This document shows positions 27,444 through 36,722 of a stretch of DNA of 47,891 bases, one piece after another (within the stretch, counting starts at the first letter, position 1; each line of letters begins with the position of its first letter). Location: positions 1 through 47,891 of the forward strand of contig NZ_JABGCL010000033.1 in the NCBI RefSeq assembly GCF_019800005.1, read 5' to 3'. Under the pieces are notes generated by a model. That model was given only the letters and a program-made list of their open reading frames with translations. It had not been told where the DNA came from and did not search any database. This stretch comes from Geminicoccus harenae (GTDB lineage: Bacteria > Pseudomonadota > Alphaproteobacteria > Geminicoccales > Geminicoccaceae). The translations under genes and the position numbers were made by a program.

Positions 27444-28256
27444 TCACGGGTCGCGGTACCAGGAGCCGCGCATCTTCTCGCCGATGCCGCAGTCGACCCG
27501 CGGCTCGCGCATGGCGACCAGGATCGGCGCTGGCGGCAACCCCGCGATCTCCAGCGCCATCTTCTTGCGGATCGCATCGGCGAAATCCGCGATGTTCAGC
27601 ACCGGCACGACGAAGGCGCCGGTGCCCGCGATCACGCAGTCCTCGTAGTAGGTGTCCAGGTCGAAGCCGGTCACGGTCGGGAGCTGCGAGCTCTTGATCA
27701 TGATCGGCAGGCCGTTCACCACGATCCCGCGGTCGGCGATTTCGTCCCGCACCGGCGGGACCGGTGCGCCGGAATTGTTCGGGCCGTCCCCGGAGATGTC
27801 GATGATCTGCCGGTCGCCGGCAAAGCCGTTGCCGTCGAACTGGGCGGCGGCGAACTGCAGTGCTGCCGAGATCGAGGTGTAGCGGGTGCGGCCGAGCGGC
27901 GCGTCGGCCAGGCGGTCGGCAAAGCGCACTGCGGCGTCCGGGCCGTCGATCAACTGCCAGGGCACCACCATGGCCTGGGAGCGCGGCCCGGCCCATTCCA
28001 CATAGGCCAGGGCGATCCGCTGCAGCGGCCCGGACAGGATGGCATTCATCACCTGGTCGTGGGTGATCGCCTCCAGATAGCCGGCGCGCTGGAGGCGCTG
28101 CTCGTCCAGGTCCATCGAGCCCGAGACGTCGACCGCCAGCACCAGTTCCAGGTCCACCGGCAGGTCTGCGCCGGCCGCCGGCAGGGCCGGAGCCGCCAGC
28201 AGGCCGAGCAGCAGCCCATAGGCTGGCCATCGAACGGTCGGGGATCCCTGCGGCAT
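27444..28256 (-). CDS. DUF1194 von Willebrand A-like exported protein
   Basis: A 270-residue protein with an N-terminal signal peptide (YGLLLGLLAAPALPAAGA) and a vWA-type domain. The metal site DVSGSM opens strand 1 (LELVLAVDVSGSMDLDEQRL), and RYTSISAAL and IIDISGDGPNNSG supply the other MIDAS positions. This is the DUF1194 family, common in alphaproteobacteria and of unknown function. It is probably periplasmic. The gene is convergent with efp, 23 bp apart, and ends within a short tandem repeat. Confidence 0.85.
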   Translation of the reverse strand: MPQGSPTVRWPAYGLLLGLLAAPALPAAGADLPVDLELVLAVDVSGSMDLDEQRLQRAGYLEAITHDQVMNAILSGPLQRIALAYVEWAGPRSQAMVVPWQLIDGPDAAVRFADRLADAPLGRTRYTSISAALQFAAAQFDGNGFAGDRQIIDISGDGPNNSGAPVPPVRDEIADRGIVVNGLPIMIKSSQLPTVTGFDLDTYYEDCVIAGTGAFVVPVLNIADFADAIRKKMALEIAGLPPAPILVAMREPRVDCGIGEKMRGSWYRDP

Positions 28257-28363
28257 GCCGGCACCTCGCTCGCCTGATTCTGTCAGACTGAGGCCGAAGC
28301 CGCCTTTTGGTCAACTCTGGATTGGGCCCACCGATGCCGCAGGGCGAAGCCGCAGGCGCGGGC

Positions 28364-29032
28364 TCAGCCCTGCAGGAACGGGTTGCCCAGGCGCTCCGCC
28401 CCGATCGTGGAGCCGGGCCCGTGGCCGCAGATGAAGGCGATGTCGTCGCCGAGCGGCAGGATCTTGGTCCGGATCGACCGGATCAGGGCCTCGGTGTCGC
28501 CGTAAGGGAAGTCGGTGCGCCCGACCGAGCCGCGGAACAGGACGTCGCCCAGGATCGCGAAGCCCAGCTCCGGTGCGGCGAAGGCCAGGTGCCCGGGCGT
28601 GTGGCCCGGGCAATGGAGGACGTCGAAGGGATGGCCGGCGATCGTGACCCGCTCGCCCTCGGCCAGCCAGCGGTCAGGCACCAGGTTGCGGACACCCTCG
28701 ATGCCGAACTGCAGTGCCTGCTGCTCCAGCCCCTCCAGCAGGAAGGCGTCGCGCCGGTCCGGCCCCACCACCGGTATGGCGGGGGCGCCCTCGGCGCGGC
28801 TGGCGTTCAGCTGCTCCTGGAGCAGGGCAGCACCGGCGGCATGATCGATATGGCCATGGGTCAGCAGGATCTGCTCGACCTTCACGCCATGGCGCGACAG
28901 GGCGGCCAGGATCATCGGCACGTCGCCGCCGGGATCGACCACGGTCCCCACCCCGCTGGCATCGTCGAACAGGATGGTGCAGTTCTGCCGGAACGGGGTG
29001 ACCGGCACGACCGCGGCCTTCAGCGCGCACAT
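28364..29032 (-). CDS. Metallo-beta-lactamase-fold hydrolase, glyoxalase II-like
   Basis: A 222-residue enzyme of the YcbL/GloB-like group. The zinc-binding motif THGHIDHAAG is present, with further ligands in CPGHTPGHLAF, AILGDVLFRGSVGR and ICGHGPGS. The N-terminus (VTPFRQNCTILF) is the group's usual start. The group includes thioester hydrolases acting on S-lactoylglutathione; this one lacks the long C-terminal domain of classic GloB, so the substrate is uncertain. A gap of 109 bp separates it from folD upstream. Confidence 0.85.
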   Translation of the reverse strand: MCALKAAVVPVTPFRQNCTILFDDASGVGTVVDPGGDVPMILAALSRHGVKVEQILLTHGHIDHAAGAALLQEQLNASRAEGAPAIPVVGPDRRDAFLLEGLEQQALQFGIEGVRNLVPDRWLAEGERVTIAGHPFDVLHCPGHTPGHLAFAAPELGFAILGDVLFRGSVGRTDFPYGDTEALIRSIRTKILPLGDDIAFICGHGPGSTIGAERLGNPFLQG

Positions 29033-29141
29033 GTTGAAGCGATCTCCTGGGCAAAGCCTGGCGGCAAGGTGATGATTCGGCCGGCCGGCGGCAAGCCTGC
29101 AGGGCGCAGGATCACCCGGCGCAGGACCGGCACCCGGTACC

Positions 29142-30038
29142 CTACGCCCGGTGCCCCTGCCGGCGGTGCAGTGCGCGCGCGGCGATCAGCGTGTTGTCGA
29201 GCAGGCAGGCCACGGTCATCGGCCCGATGCCGCCCGGCACCGGGGTGATGGCGCCGGCCCGGCCCTGCGCCTCGGCAAAGGCGACATCGCCCACCAGCTT
29301 CGACTTGCCGCCCTCGCCGGCCACCCGGTTGATCCCGACATCGAGCACGGTGGCGCCCCGGCCGATCCAGTCGCCCCGTACCAGTTCCGGCCGGCCCACC
29401 GCCGCCACCAGAATCTCGGCCGCGCGGCACAGGCCGGGCAGGTCCTGGCTGCGCGAGTGGGCGATCGTGACGGTACAGTTCGCGGCCAGCAGCAGGGCCG
29501 CCAGCGGCTTGCCGACGATGTTGGAGCGGCCGACCACCACCGCACGGCGGCCGGCGAGATCGCCCAGCGTCTCCTCCAGGAGGATCATGCAGCCCTTGGG
29601 CGTACACGGCAGCAGGAGGTCCGGCGGGATCTTGCCGCTCGCGGAGAACAGCCGGCCGACATTGAGCGGGTGGAAGCCGTCCACGTCCTTGGCGGGATCG
29701 ATTGCACCCAGCACCCGGGCGGCATCGATCCGGTCGGGCAGCGGGAGCTGGACCAGGATGCCGTGCACGGCCCCGTCCTCGTTCAGGGCGGTGACCGTCG
29801 CCAGGAGCTCCTCGGTGCTGGTCGTGTCGGGCAGCTCGACCAGCCGCCCGGCCATGCCGGCGGCCTCGGCCATCCTGGTCTTGGTGCCGACATAGGCGAG
29901 GCTGGCCGGATGCCGGCCGACCAGGACCACGGCCAAGCCGGGCACCGGCCCGCCGGCCGCCACCAGGTCACGGACCTCCCGGGCGACCTTGTCGCGCAGC
30001 CGCCCGGCGGCTTCCTTGCCGTCGATGATCCTGGTCAT
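29142..30038 (-). CDS. folD: Methylenetetrahydrofolate dehydrogenase/cyclohydrolase FolD
   Basis: A 298-residue bifunctional enzyme of one-carbon metabolism, interconverting methylene-, methenyl- and 10-formyl-tetrahydrofolate. Family signatures are VGRHPASLAYVGTKTRMAEA (catalytic Lys near position 56), GILVQLPLP, DVDGFHPLN, the NADP site VVVGRSNIVGKPLAALLL, and TPVPGGIGPMTVACLL. AGGGGAGG precedes the ATG at 30038. It appears to lead or share an operon with the DUF167 and YggT genes upstream, all on the minus strand. Confidence 0.95.
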   Translation of the reverse strand: MTRIIDGKEAAGRLRDKVAREVRDLVAAGGPVPGLAVVLVGRHPASLAYVGTKTRMAEAAGMAGRLVELPDTTSTEELLATVTALNEDGAVHGILVQLPLPDRIDAARVLGAIDPAKDVDGFHPLNVGRLFSASGKIPPDLLLPCTPKGCMILLEETLGDLAGRRAVVVGRSNIVGKPLAALLLAANCTVTIAHSRSQDLPGLCRAAEILVAAVGRPELVRGDWIGRGATVLDVGINRVAGEGGKSKLVGDVAFAEAQGRAGAITPVPGGIGPMTVACLLDNTLIAARALHRRQGHRA

Positions 30039-30102
30039 GCCTTCGAGCCTCCCCTTGCTTGCGGCTGCGTGCCGGCCAGCCCCGGCGTGCGTCACCGGCC
30101 GT

Positions 30103-30420
30103 TCATTCCGTTTCCGGCACCAGCTTCTCCAGGGCGGCCACCAGCCGTTCCGGGTCACCGGAGATCCGCAGGCGCTTGCGCCGGCTGCTCTGGCCGGCCT
30201 GCAGTTCGATCGCCGACGGGGCGATGTCCAGGGCCCGGGCCAGTTCGGCGATCACCGCCCGGTTGGCCTTGCCGTCCGCCGCCACCGCGGTGACCCGGAC
30301 CACCAGCCAGGCCGAGCCGTCCGCCTCCACCACGACCCCGTCGATGCCGTTGCGCCCGGCGCGCGGCTTGGCCCGCACCGCCAGCTCGACCGCGGCACCG
30401 GCCGGACGCCAGGCCGGCAC
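30103..30420 (-). CDS. DUF167 (YggU-like) protein
   Basis: A 105-residue protein with LAVRAKPRAGRNGIDG at the N-terminus and ADGKANRAVIAELARALD in the middle, the hallmark of DUF167. It is a small alpha/beta protein of unknown function. It follows the YggT gene by 3 bp, the usual yggT-yggU order, and precedes folD by 64 bp. Confidence 0.88.
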   Translation of the reverse strand: MPAWRPAGAAVELAVRAKPRAGRNGIDGVVVEADGSAWLVVRVTAVAADGKANRAVIAELARALDIAPSAIELQAGQSSRRKRLRISGDPERLVAALEKLVPETE

Positions 30421-30423
30421 GGC

Positions 30424-30747
30424 TCAGCCGCCCGGGACGATCTGCATCTCGTTGCGATAGGCCATCGGCAGGAGCAGGTCGTAGACGATCAGGTTGCGGG
30501 CGAAATGGATCAGCAGGATCAGGATCACCGGGCTGATGTCGATGCCGCCCAGATTGGGCATGACCCGCCGGATCGGCGCCAGCGCCGGCTCGGTGATCCG
30601 GTAGAGGAACGTGCCGATCGTGTGCACCAGCGGCTGGCGCGGATTGACGACGTTGAACTGCACGAGCCAGGTGAGGATCACCGCGGCGAACAGCAAGGTG
30701 AGATAGATGCTGACCGCGGTATCGATCAGGTTCGCGAGTGCGTACAT
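30424..30747 (-). CDS. YggT-family membrane protein
   Basis: A 107-residue protein with two YggT-type hydrophobic regions (AVSIYLTLLFAAVILTWLV and ISPVILILLIHFARNLIVYD). The motif between them, TEPALAPIRRVMP, is the family's signature. Members are small integral membrane proteins of unclear role, linked in some bacteria to osmotic shock or membrane insertion. The ATG at 30747 is chosen over one 12 codons upstream because the family starts at MYALANLID. Confidence 0.88.
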   Translation of the reverse strand: MYALANLIDTAVSIYLTLLFAAVILTWLVQFNVVNPRQPLVHTIGTFLYRITEPALAPIRRVMPNLGGIDISPVILILLIHFARNLIVYDLLLPMAYRNEMQIVPGG

Positions 30748-30915
30748 CGTCCTGCCAGGCCCAAGGGTCCACGCTGCACCCATCAGCCGGGTGCGCGCGG
30801 ATCATATCGGAACGCCCCGCCCTTACCAGACCCCGCGCTCACCGCGCCGGCGCCGATCCCGCGCCATGACTGCTTGACAGCCCGCCGCCCATGCCCGATA
30901 CCCCGCGCCCGGTGA

Positions 30916-30991
30916 GGGGCCGTAGCTCAGCTGGGAGAGCGCTAGAATCGCACTCTAGAGGTCGTCGGTTCGATCCCGATCGGCTCCACCA
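30916..30991 (+). tRNA. tRNA-Ala (anticodon CGC), integration site
   Basis: A 76-nt cloverleaf with encoded CCA. The acceptor stem is GGGGCCG/CGGCTCC, the D stem GCTC/GAGC, the anticodon stem CTAGA/TCTAG with loop ATCGCAC, and the T stem GTCGG/CCGAT. Anticodon CGC at 30949-30951 reads the Ala codon GCG. The 3' part from the anticodon stem onward is duplicated 16.4 kb downstream, so this tRNA is the attachment site of the integrated element and was left intact by the insertion. Confidence 0.97.
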
Positions 30992-30993
30992 CC
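30946..30993 (+). repeat. attL, 48-bp direct repeat
   Basis: Identical to 47390-47437. It starts in the anticodon stem at AATCGCACTCTAGAGG, and runs through the T arm, acceptor stem and CCA to two bases beyond (ACC). The first mismatches are G/T on the left and G/T on the right. Confidence 0.95.
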
Positions 30994-31057
30994 GAAGCCT
31001 GCAAATTCAAAGATTTAGCTTCCTGTCGATAGTTCTCTGATGAGACCGTTGATGGCT

Positions 31058-31085
31058 GTGGAAGCCCCGTGGAAGCCCCAGGCGG
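31058..31085 (+). repeat. Doublet repeat, candidate integrase arm site (left)
   Basis: GTGGAAGCCCC occurs twice back to back (31058-31068, 31069-31079), followed by AGGCGG. The same 28 bp recur exactly at 47242-47269, in the same orientation. It lies 64 bp inside the left att repeat, where arm-type sites of P4-type integrases are expected. Binding by the integrase is inference. Confidence 0.7.
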
Positions 31086-31211
31086 GAGATGCGGGTGCCT
31101 GACGTCTGCTCTCAGCCATTCCGTTGCATCCATTAGGCGGTATCCCGTACCCCTTTACCTGCCGAGGCTCGACGGCCTTACGTCCTGCCATCAGTCCGGC
31201 CGGAGGGGTAT

Positions 31212-31586
31212 GTGGCTGAGCTCGTTCACCAGATCGTCGAGGCGTCGAAGGTCGGGCCGCTGTTCATCGGCGGCCCTGCCGATCGATGGGCGGGATGCGC
31301 CTACGACGATGGCGAAGGCGGTGTCGTCTGGATCGACATCGGCCTGTGGCTTCAGGATATGGTGTCGAGCCACCCCATGCACCTCATGGGGGTGCCGATC
31401 ATCGGCTGGGGTGATCATTGGCTCTGCGAGAAGCGGTCCGGCGAATATGTGCCGGTGTACCTGGCGCCGCGCTGGCATCGGCAGGTCGATCAGGCATGGC
31501 GGGAGTGGCGGACCAAGCCGGAAGGCTGGCGTGAGACCATCGGTCTGAACTTCTGCCGCAGCGTCGCGCCTCGGGTGAGGGTTTAA
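31212..31586 (+). CDS. Unknown small protein next to attL
   Basis: 124 residues, unknown family. The composition looks like a real globular protein, rich in Trp with patterned hydrophobics (VHQIVEASKVGPLFIGGPAD, GVVWIDIGLWLQDMV, WHRQVDQAWREW). The start is GTG with GGAGGGG a few bases upstream. A minus-strand ORF covers the same stretch, but its protein is Arg- and Pro-rich like an antisense shadow. It has no membrane segment or signal peptide. It is the first gene inside the left end, a position that often holds accessory cargo. Confidence 0.55.
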   Translation: MAELVHQIVEASKVGPLFIGGPADRWAGCAYDDGEGGVVWIDIGLWLQDMVSSHPMHLMGVPIIGWGDHWLCEKRSGEYVPVYLAPRWHRQVDQAWREWRTKPEGWRETIGLNFCRSVAPRVRV

Positions 31587-31899
31587 GTCGGGAGCGCATG
31601 AACGCAGCTTCCAAACTCGGCCATGACCGGACATTTCCTGTTCCGGCCTGAGTCCCGCGCCTTCAAGGCCGAACCTGAAAGCCCTGAGACAGCGGTGCGA
31701 CTAGTGAGATCACGTGATCGCAGCTAGGGATTGGTCATGGCGATCGCCCAAGGGCTGAGAAGAACTAGGCTCATCTCGACGGGCTGGCCATGAGCGACAT
31801 CATCGAGCCGCTTGGAGTGGGGTAACATAATACAGCGTATGTACCGGACGAAATGCGGCTTTTCCGCAGATGTGCTGATATATCTTGGGTCAGGTCCAC
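31587..31899. other. Upstream region of the defence operon
   Basis: About 310 bp without a supported gene. The palindrome GATCACGTGATC lies at 31709-31720. From 31825 to 31885 the sequence is AT-richer (TAACATAATACAGCGTATG, CTGATATATCTTG), which would suit the promoter of the methyltransferase operon. The palindrome is a possible operator, but no regulator gene adjoins. Confidence 0.4.
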
Positions 31900-34662
31900 A
31901 TGAACGCCGTTGAAATCGAAGAGGCCATATCCGCTCTTGCCGAGCGCCCGTTCGACCCCGATGAGTTCCCGTTCGCTTTCCTTCAGGCCTTTGGCAATAA
32001 AGAAACGACCCTCAAACGCCTGCGCAAGGGCGAGTCGAACAAATCTGACCTAGGCGGCGTCCTTCAGACCAATAACATTCATATCATGGTTGCCGCCGCC
32101 GGCGAGGTCACGAAGGCTTTTGCAGCGCTGAAGGCCAGCCCGGCAACAGCCAGGGCGAAAGCAAAATTTGTTCTGGCGACCGACGGCGATACGTTCGAGG
32201 CTGAGGATCTGGCATCGGGCGAGACGGTCGCGTGTGCCTATTCCGACTTCCCCGACCATTTCGGCTTCTTCCTGCCCCTTGCCGACATCACCACCGTCAA
32301 GCAGGTCCGTGAGAGCTCCTTCGACATCCGCGCGACGAGCCGGCTGAACCGGCTCTATGTCGAGCTTCTGAGGGACAATCCAGAATGGGGAACGGCCGAG
32401 CGCCGGCCGGACATGAATCACTTCATGGCGCGGCTGATCTTCTGCTTCTTCGCCGAACACACCGACATCTTCAGCAAGCCGCTCCTGTTCACCTCGATCG
32501 TCGGGCAGATGAGCGCGAAGGACTCGTCCAACACCCACGAGGTGATCGGCACGCTGTTCCGTGCGATGAACATGAAGCGCGCCGAGCGTACAGCGGCGAA
32601 CATCCCTCGCTGGGCCGACCAGTTTCCCTATGTGAACGGCGGCCTCTTCTCTGGCAATATGGACGTTCCGCGCTTCGGCAAGATGGCGCGTGCCTACCTC
32701 ATCCACATTGGTGGCCTCGACTGGAAAAAGATCAACCCGGACATTTTTGGGTCGATGATCCAGGCTGTCGCGGAAGACGAGGAGCGTAGCACGCTCGGAA
32801 TGCACTACACGAGCGTCCCGAACATTCTAAAGGTGCTCAATCCTCTCTTCCTTGACGATCTACGCGCGCGGCTGGAGGAGGCCAACGACAATCCCCGCAT
32901 GTTGCTGAATCTGCGCAAGCGCATGTCGCGGATCAGAGTCTTCGACCCGGCCTGCGGTTCCGGCAACTTTTTGGTCATCGCCTACAAGCAGATGCGAGAG
33001 ATCGAGGCCGAGATTAACAAACGGCGTGGCGAGGGAGACAGGCGGAGCGAGATTCCCCTAACTAATTTTCGCGGAATTGAGCTGCGGGACTTCCCCGCAG
33101 AGATCGCGCGCTTGGCCCTTATCATTGCAGAGTACCAGTGCGACGTGCTCTATCGCGGTCAAAAGGAGGCTCTGCAGGATTTTCTGCCGCTCGATGCTGA
33201 AAACTGGATCACCTGCGGCAATGCTTTGCGGCTAGACTGGTTGAGCATCTGCCCGCCCGCTGGAACTGGTGTGAAGTATCACGCCGATGATCTATTTCAT
33301 ACACCACTAGATCAAGCGCAAATCGATTTTGAGAACGAGGGGGGCGAGACTTACCTCTGCGCCAATCCTCCATATCAGGGCAGTGTAAACCAGACGAAAC
33401 TCCAGAAGGAGGATATGGCACATATTTTTCTCCCTCTTCTTAGAAGCTATAAAGATTTGGATTATGTTGCAGCGTTTATTCTTAAGGCAGCGCAATTTAA
33501 CAGATTAACGGGCTCCTCAAGTGCATTTGTGACAACCAATTCTGTTACGCAAGGCGAACAAGTCGCAATGCTATGGCCGCTCATATTCAAGGAGAAAAAT
33601 ATCATCTATTTTGCGCACACGTCTTTCCTTTGGAGCAATCTCGCCAGCAATAAAGCGACAGTTAGTTGTGTCATTATTGGCTTGTCGGCAATTTTCACTA
33701 AAGAAAGGAGGCTATTTGATAATGGAAGTGTACGAAGCGTCCCTAATATCAGCCCTTATTTGGTTGCCACCGATACAGTGATTGTCAGGAAGAATGCTCG
33801 TGCTCTCTCAGATATTGGGCATATGCATTCAGGAAATAAGCCTACTGACGGCGGCAACCTGATGCTATCCACAGAGGAAAAATGCCGGCTCGTGGCCAGA
33901 GATCCGAATGCTGCACGTTTTATTAAGCGGTATGTCGGTTCGCGAGAGCTCATCAACGGCAGAGGTCGTTGGTGTATTTGGGTAGAGGATTCAGAACTCG
34001 AAGAGGCTAGAAAAATCAAAGAATTCGGCGTTCGTTTTGAGAAAGTTCGCCAGTTGCGAGCAGATAGCGAGGGGATGCAGGCCAATAACAATGCGGCTAC
34101 ACCTCATCGTTTCGTTTTTGCACCCCATAGCAGCCATGCGGCCATTGCTGTTCCAAATGTCTCTTCAGAACGACGGAGATATTTGCCTTGCGAGATAACT
34201 AGCTATCATACAGTTGTCTCCAATCTTGCATCCGTCATTTACAATGCTCCTCTCTGGAACATGGCGCTGATCGCATCACGCCTGCATCTCGTTTGGATCG
34301 CCACCGTCTGCGGCAAGCTGGAAAACCGCTATCGCTATTCCAACACTCTCGGTTGGAATACCTTTCCCGTCCCCATGCTCACCGAGAAGAACAAGACTGA
34401 TCTAACTCGTTGTGCCGAGGGTATTCTACTAGCGCGCGAGGCGCATTTTCCGGCAACCATCGCCGATATGTACGATCCCGATAACATGCCCGCTGACTTG
34501 CGCGAGGCCCACGAGCACAACGACGAGGTGCTTGAGCGCATCTATATCGGCCGTCGGTTCCGCAACGACACCGAGCGATTGGAGAAGCTGTTCGAGCTTT
34601 ACGCCAAAATGGCCGCCTCACCCGGCGCGGCGAAGAAACGCAAGACTGAGGCGCGTGCATGA
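31900..34662 (+). CDS. MmeI-like adenine-specific DNA methyltransferase
   Basis: A protein of about 920 residues. An N-terminal region includes FDIRATSRLNRLYVELL and ARLIFCFFAEHTDIF, the helical spacer of MmeI-like enzymes. Then comes the SAM-binding motif I (FDPACGSGNFLVIAYKQ, near residue 350) and the catalytic motif IV (NPPYQGS, near 489), which indicates N6-adenine methylation. A large C-terminal target-recognition region follows, ending in SNTLGWNTFPVP, and then a helical tail. I see no PD-(D/E)XK nuclease motif at the N-terminus, unlike MmeI itself. ATG at 31900 is preferred over TTG at 31885. The gene overlaps the helicase gene as ATGA. Bases 33270-34250, encoding target recognition, are far more AT-rich than the rest. 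Confidence 0.85.
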   Translation: MNAVEIEEAISALAERPFDPDEFPFAFLQAFGNKETTLKRLRKGESNKSDLGGVLQTNNIHIMVAAAGEVTKAFAALKASPATARAKAKFVLATDGDTFEAEDLASGETVACAYSDFPDHFGFFLPLADITTVKQVRESSFDIRATSRLNRLYVELLRDNPEWGTAERRPDMNHFMARLIFCFFAEHTDIFSKPLLFTSIVGQMSAKDSSNTHEVIGTLFRAMNMKRAERTAANIPRWADQFPYVNGGLFSGNMDVPRFGKMARAYLIHIGGLDWKKINPDIFGSMIQAVAEDEERSTLGMHYTSVPNILKVLNPLFLDDLRARLEEANDNPRMLLNLRKRMSRIRVFDPACGSGNFLVIAYKQMREIEAEINKRRGEGDRRSEIPLTNFRGIELRDFPAEIARLALIIAEYQCDVLYRGQKEALQDFLPLDAENWITCGNALRLDWLSICPPAGTGVKYHADDLFHTPLDQAQIDFENEGGETYLCANPPYQGSVNQTKLQKEDMAHIFLPLLRSYKDLDYVAAFILKAAQFNRLTGSSSAFVTTNSVTQGEQVAMLWPLIFKEKNIIYFAHTSFLWSNLASNKATVSCVIIGLSAIFTKERRLFDNGSVRSVPNISPYLVATDTVIVRKNARALSDIGHMHSGNKPTDGGNLMLSTEEKCRLVARDPNAARFIKRYVGSRELINGRGRWCIWVEDSELEEARKIKEFGVRFEKVRQLRADSEGMQANNNAATPHRFVFAPHSSHAAIAVPNVSSERRRYLPCEITSYHTVVSNLASVIYNAPLWNMALIASRLHLVWIATVCGKLENRYRYSNTLGWNTFPVPMLTEKNKTDLTRCAEGILLAREAHFPATIADMYDPDNMPADLREAHEHNDEVLERIYIGRRFRNDTERLEKLFELYAKMAASPGAAKKRKTEARA

Positions 34663-36722
34663 CCAACGAGAAGAAATCCATCCCCTCCGTCTCCGTCACC
34701 TACGCACGCAACGGCAGCTCGACCAAGGCCAATGCTCTCGGCATGAGGCCGATGCAGGAGCGCGCCTATGAAAAGCGAGGCGAGCAGTATCTTCTCATCA
34801 AGTCGCCGCCGGCTTCCGGCAAGAGCCGCGCGCTCATGTTCATCGCGCTCGACAAGCTCCGCAATCAGGGCCTCCGCCAGGCGATCATCGTGGTGCCAGA
34901 AAAATCCATCGGCGCGAGCTTCAACGACGAGCCACTGTCCCGGTTCGGCTTCTGGGCCGACTGGACGGTCATGCCGAAATGGAACCTCTGCAACGCCCCC
35001 GGCGCGGACAACGGCGGCAAGGTGGGCTCAGTCGGGGCTTTCCTGAAAAGCGACGACAAGGTGCTGGTCTGCACCCATGCCACCTTCCGCTTCGCGGTGG
35101 ACAAGTTCGGGGTGGAAGCCTTCGACGACCGGCTGATTGCCGTTGACGAGTTCCACCACGTCTCCGCCAACCCCGACAACAAGCTCGGCCTGCATCTGGG
35201 CCAGTTCATCGCCCGCGACCGCGTGCATATCGTAGCGATGACAGGCTCCTATTTCCGGGGCGATGCCGAGGCGGTGCTGACTCCGCAGGACGAGTCGAAG
35301 TTCGATACCGTCACCTACACCTACTATGAGCAGCTCAACGGCTACGAGTATCTGAAGCAGCTCGACATTGGCTATTTTTTCTACAACGGCCCGTATGCCG
35401 ACGACATCCTGAAGGTGCTCTCTCCGGCTGAGAAGACCATCATCCACATCCCGAACGTCAATTCCCGCGAAAGCATGGGGGACAAGATCAAGGAGGTGGA
35501 GCACATCCTCCACGAGTTGGGCGAATGGCAGGGCCCCGACATGGCAACCGGCTTTCAACTGATCAAGACTCGGGACGGACGCATCCTTCGTATTGCCGAC
35601 CTCGTGGACGACGACCCCGCCAAGCGCGATCGCGTGTCCGCCGCACTGAAAGACCCGGCACAAAAGAACAATCGCGACCATGTGGACATCATCATCGCGC
35701 TCGGTATGGCAAAGGAAGGCTTTGACTGGATTTGGTGCGAACACGCGCTGACGATCGGTTATCGGTCGAGCCTCACCGAAATCGTGCAGATCATCGGGCG
35801 CGCTACGCGTGACGCGCCGGGCAAGACCCGTGCACGTTTCACTAATCTGATCGCCGAACCGGATGCCTCGGAGGAAGCCGTAACCGAAGCCGTGAACGAC
35901 ACACTGAAGGCTATCGCGGCGAGTCTGTTGATGGAGCAGGTGCTTGCGCCGCGCTTCGAGTTCAAGCCCAAGAACCTGGAGAGCGGGCCGACGCCCGGCT
36001 TCGATTACGGCGAAGGCGGCTATGATCCCAACAAGACCAATGTCGGCTTCAATGAGGAGACGGGACAGTTCCAGATCGAGATCAAGGGGCTCGTTGCGCC
36101 AAAGAGCCAGGAGGCGCAGCGCATCTGTCAGCAGGACTTGAACGAGGTCATCGCCGCCTTCGTACAGGACAAGACGACGATCGAGCGCGGGCTTTTCGAC
36201 TCCGAGCTAGTGCCGGAGGAATTGACCCAGCTCCGCATGGGCAAGATCGTTAAAGACAAGTTTCCCGAGCTGGACGAGGAAGATCAGGAGGCCGTGCGCC
36301 AACACGCCATCGCTGCGCTGAACCTCACGCAGAAGGCCAAGGAAACTGTCTTGAGCGGGGCCGAGGGCGACAGCGACAGGAGCGCGAACACAGCCTTTGT
36401 CGAAGGCGTCCGCAAGTTCGCAATGGACGTACGCGAGTTGGACATCGACCTGATCGATCGCATCAATCCGTTCGGCGAAGCCTATGCCATCCTCGCCAAG
36501 ACCATGAGCGAGGATAGCCTGAAGCAGGTCGCTGCCGCGATCGGAGCCAAGCGCGTCAATCTCACGATCGAGGAGGCGCGGGAGCTTGCCAAACGGGCCT
36601 TGAAGTTCAAGCAGGAGCGCGGCCGGCTACCCTCGATCACCTCGCCCGATGCCTGGGAGAAGCGCATGGCCGAGGGCGTGGCCTTCCTTCAACGCATGAA
36701 GGCGGAGGCGGCGCGTGGCTAA
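34659..36722 (+). CDS. SF2 DExH-box helicase of the methyltransferase system
   Basis: A 687-residue superfamily 2 helicase. A Q-type start (RPMQERAYEKR) precedes motif I (SPPASGKSRA, about 49-58), motif II (AVDEFHH), motif III (AMTGSYF) and motif VI (IVQIIGRATRD). The C-terminal third (about 430-687) has no domain I recognise and is rich in charged helices. It is encoded between the methyltransferase and GIY-YIG nuclease genes with overlapping stop/start codons on both sides, so the three are made as a unit. By analogy with type I and III restriction, it would translocate DNA and license cleavage at unmethylated sites; this is inference. Confidence 0.85.
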   Translation: MTNEKKSIPSVSVTYARNGSSTKANALGMRPMQERAYEKRGEQYLLIKSPPASGKSRALMFIALDKLRNQGLRQAIIVVPEKSIGASFNDEPLSRFGFWADWTVMPKWNLCNAPGADNGGKVGSVGAFLKSDDKVLVCTHATFRFAVDKFGVEAFDDRLIAVDEFHHVSANPDNKLGLHLGQFIARDRVHIVAMTGSYFRGDAEAVLTPQDESKFDTVTYTYYEQLNGYEYLKQLDIGYFFYNGPYADDILKVLSPAEKTIIHIPNVNSRESMGDKIKEVEHILHELGEWQGPDMATGFQLIKTRDGRILRIADLVDDDPAKRDRVSAALKDPAQKNNRDHVDIIIALGMAKEGFDWIWCEHALTIGYRSSLTEIVQIIGRATRDAPGKTRARFTNLIAEPDASEEAVTEAVNDTLKAIAASLLMEQVLAPRFEFKPKNLESGPTPGFDYGEGGYDPNKTNVGFNEETGQFQIEIKGLVAPKSQEAQRICQQDLNEVIAAFVQDKTTIERGLFDSELVPEELTQLRMGKIVKDKFPELDEEDQEAVRQHAIAALNLTQKAKETVLSGAEGDSDRSANTAFVEGVRKFAMDVRELDIDLIDRINPFGEAYAILAKTMSEDSLKQVAAAIGAKRVNLTIEEARELAKRALKFKQERGRLPSITSPDAWEKRMAEGVAFLQRMKAEAARG

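Noticed and set aside
27428..27455. Tandem 14-bp repeat (GCTCACGGATCGCG, GCTCACGGGTCGCG)
   Set aside because: A single duplication at the meeting of two convergent genes, too short and simple to suggest a function.
31191..31634. A 147-codon minus-strand frame over the first gene of the element
   Set aside because: The plus-strand frame has a GTG with a good ribosome binding site and a globular composition; the minus frame is its shadow.
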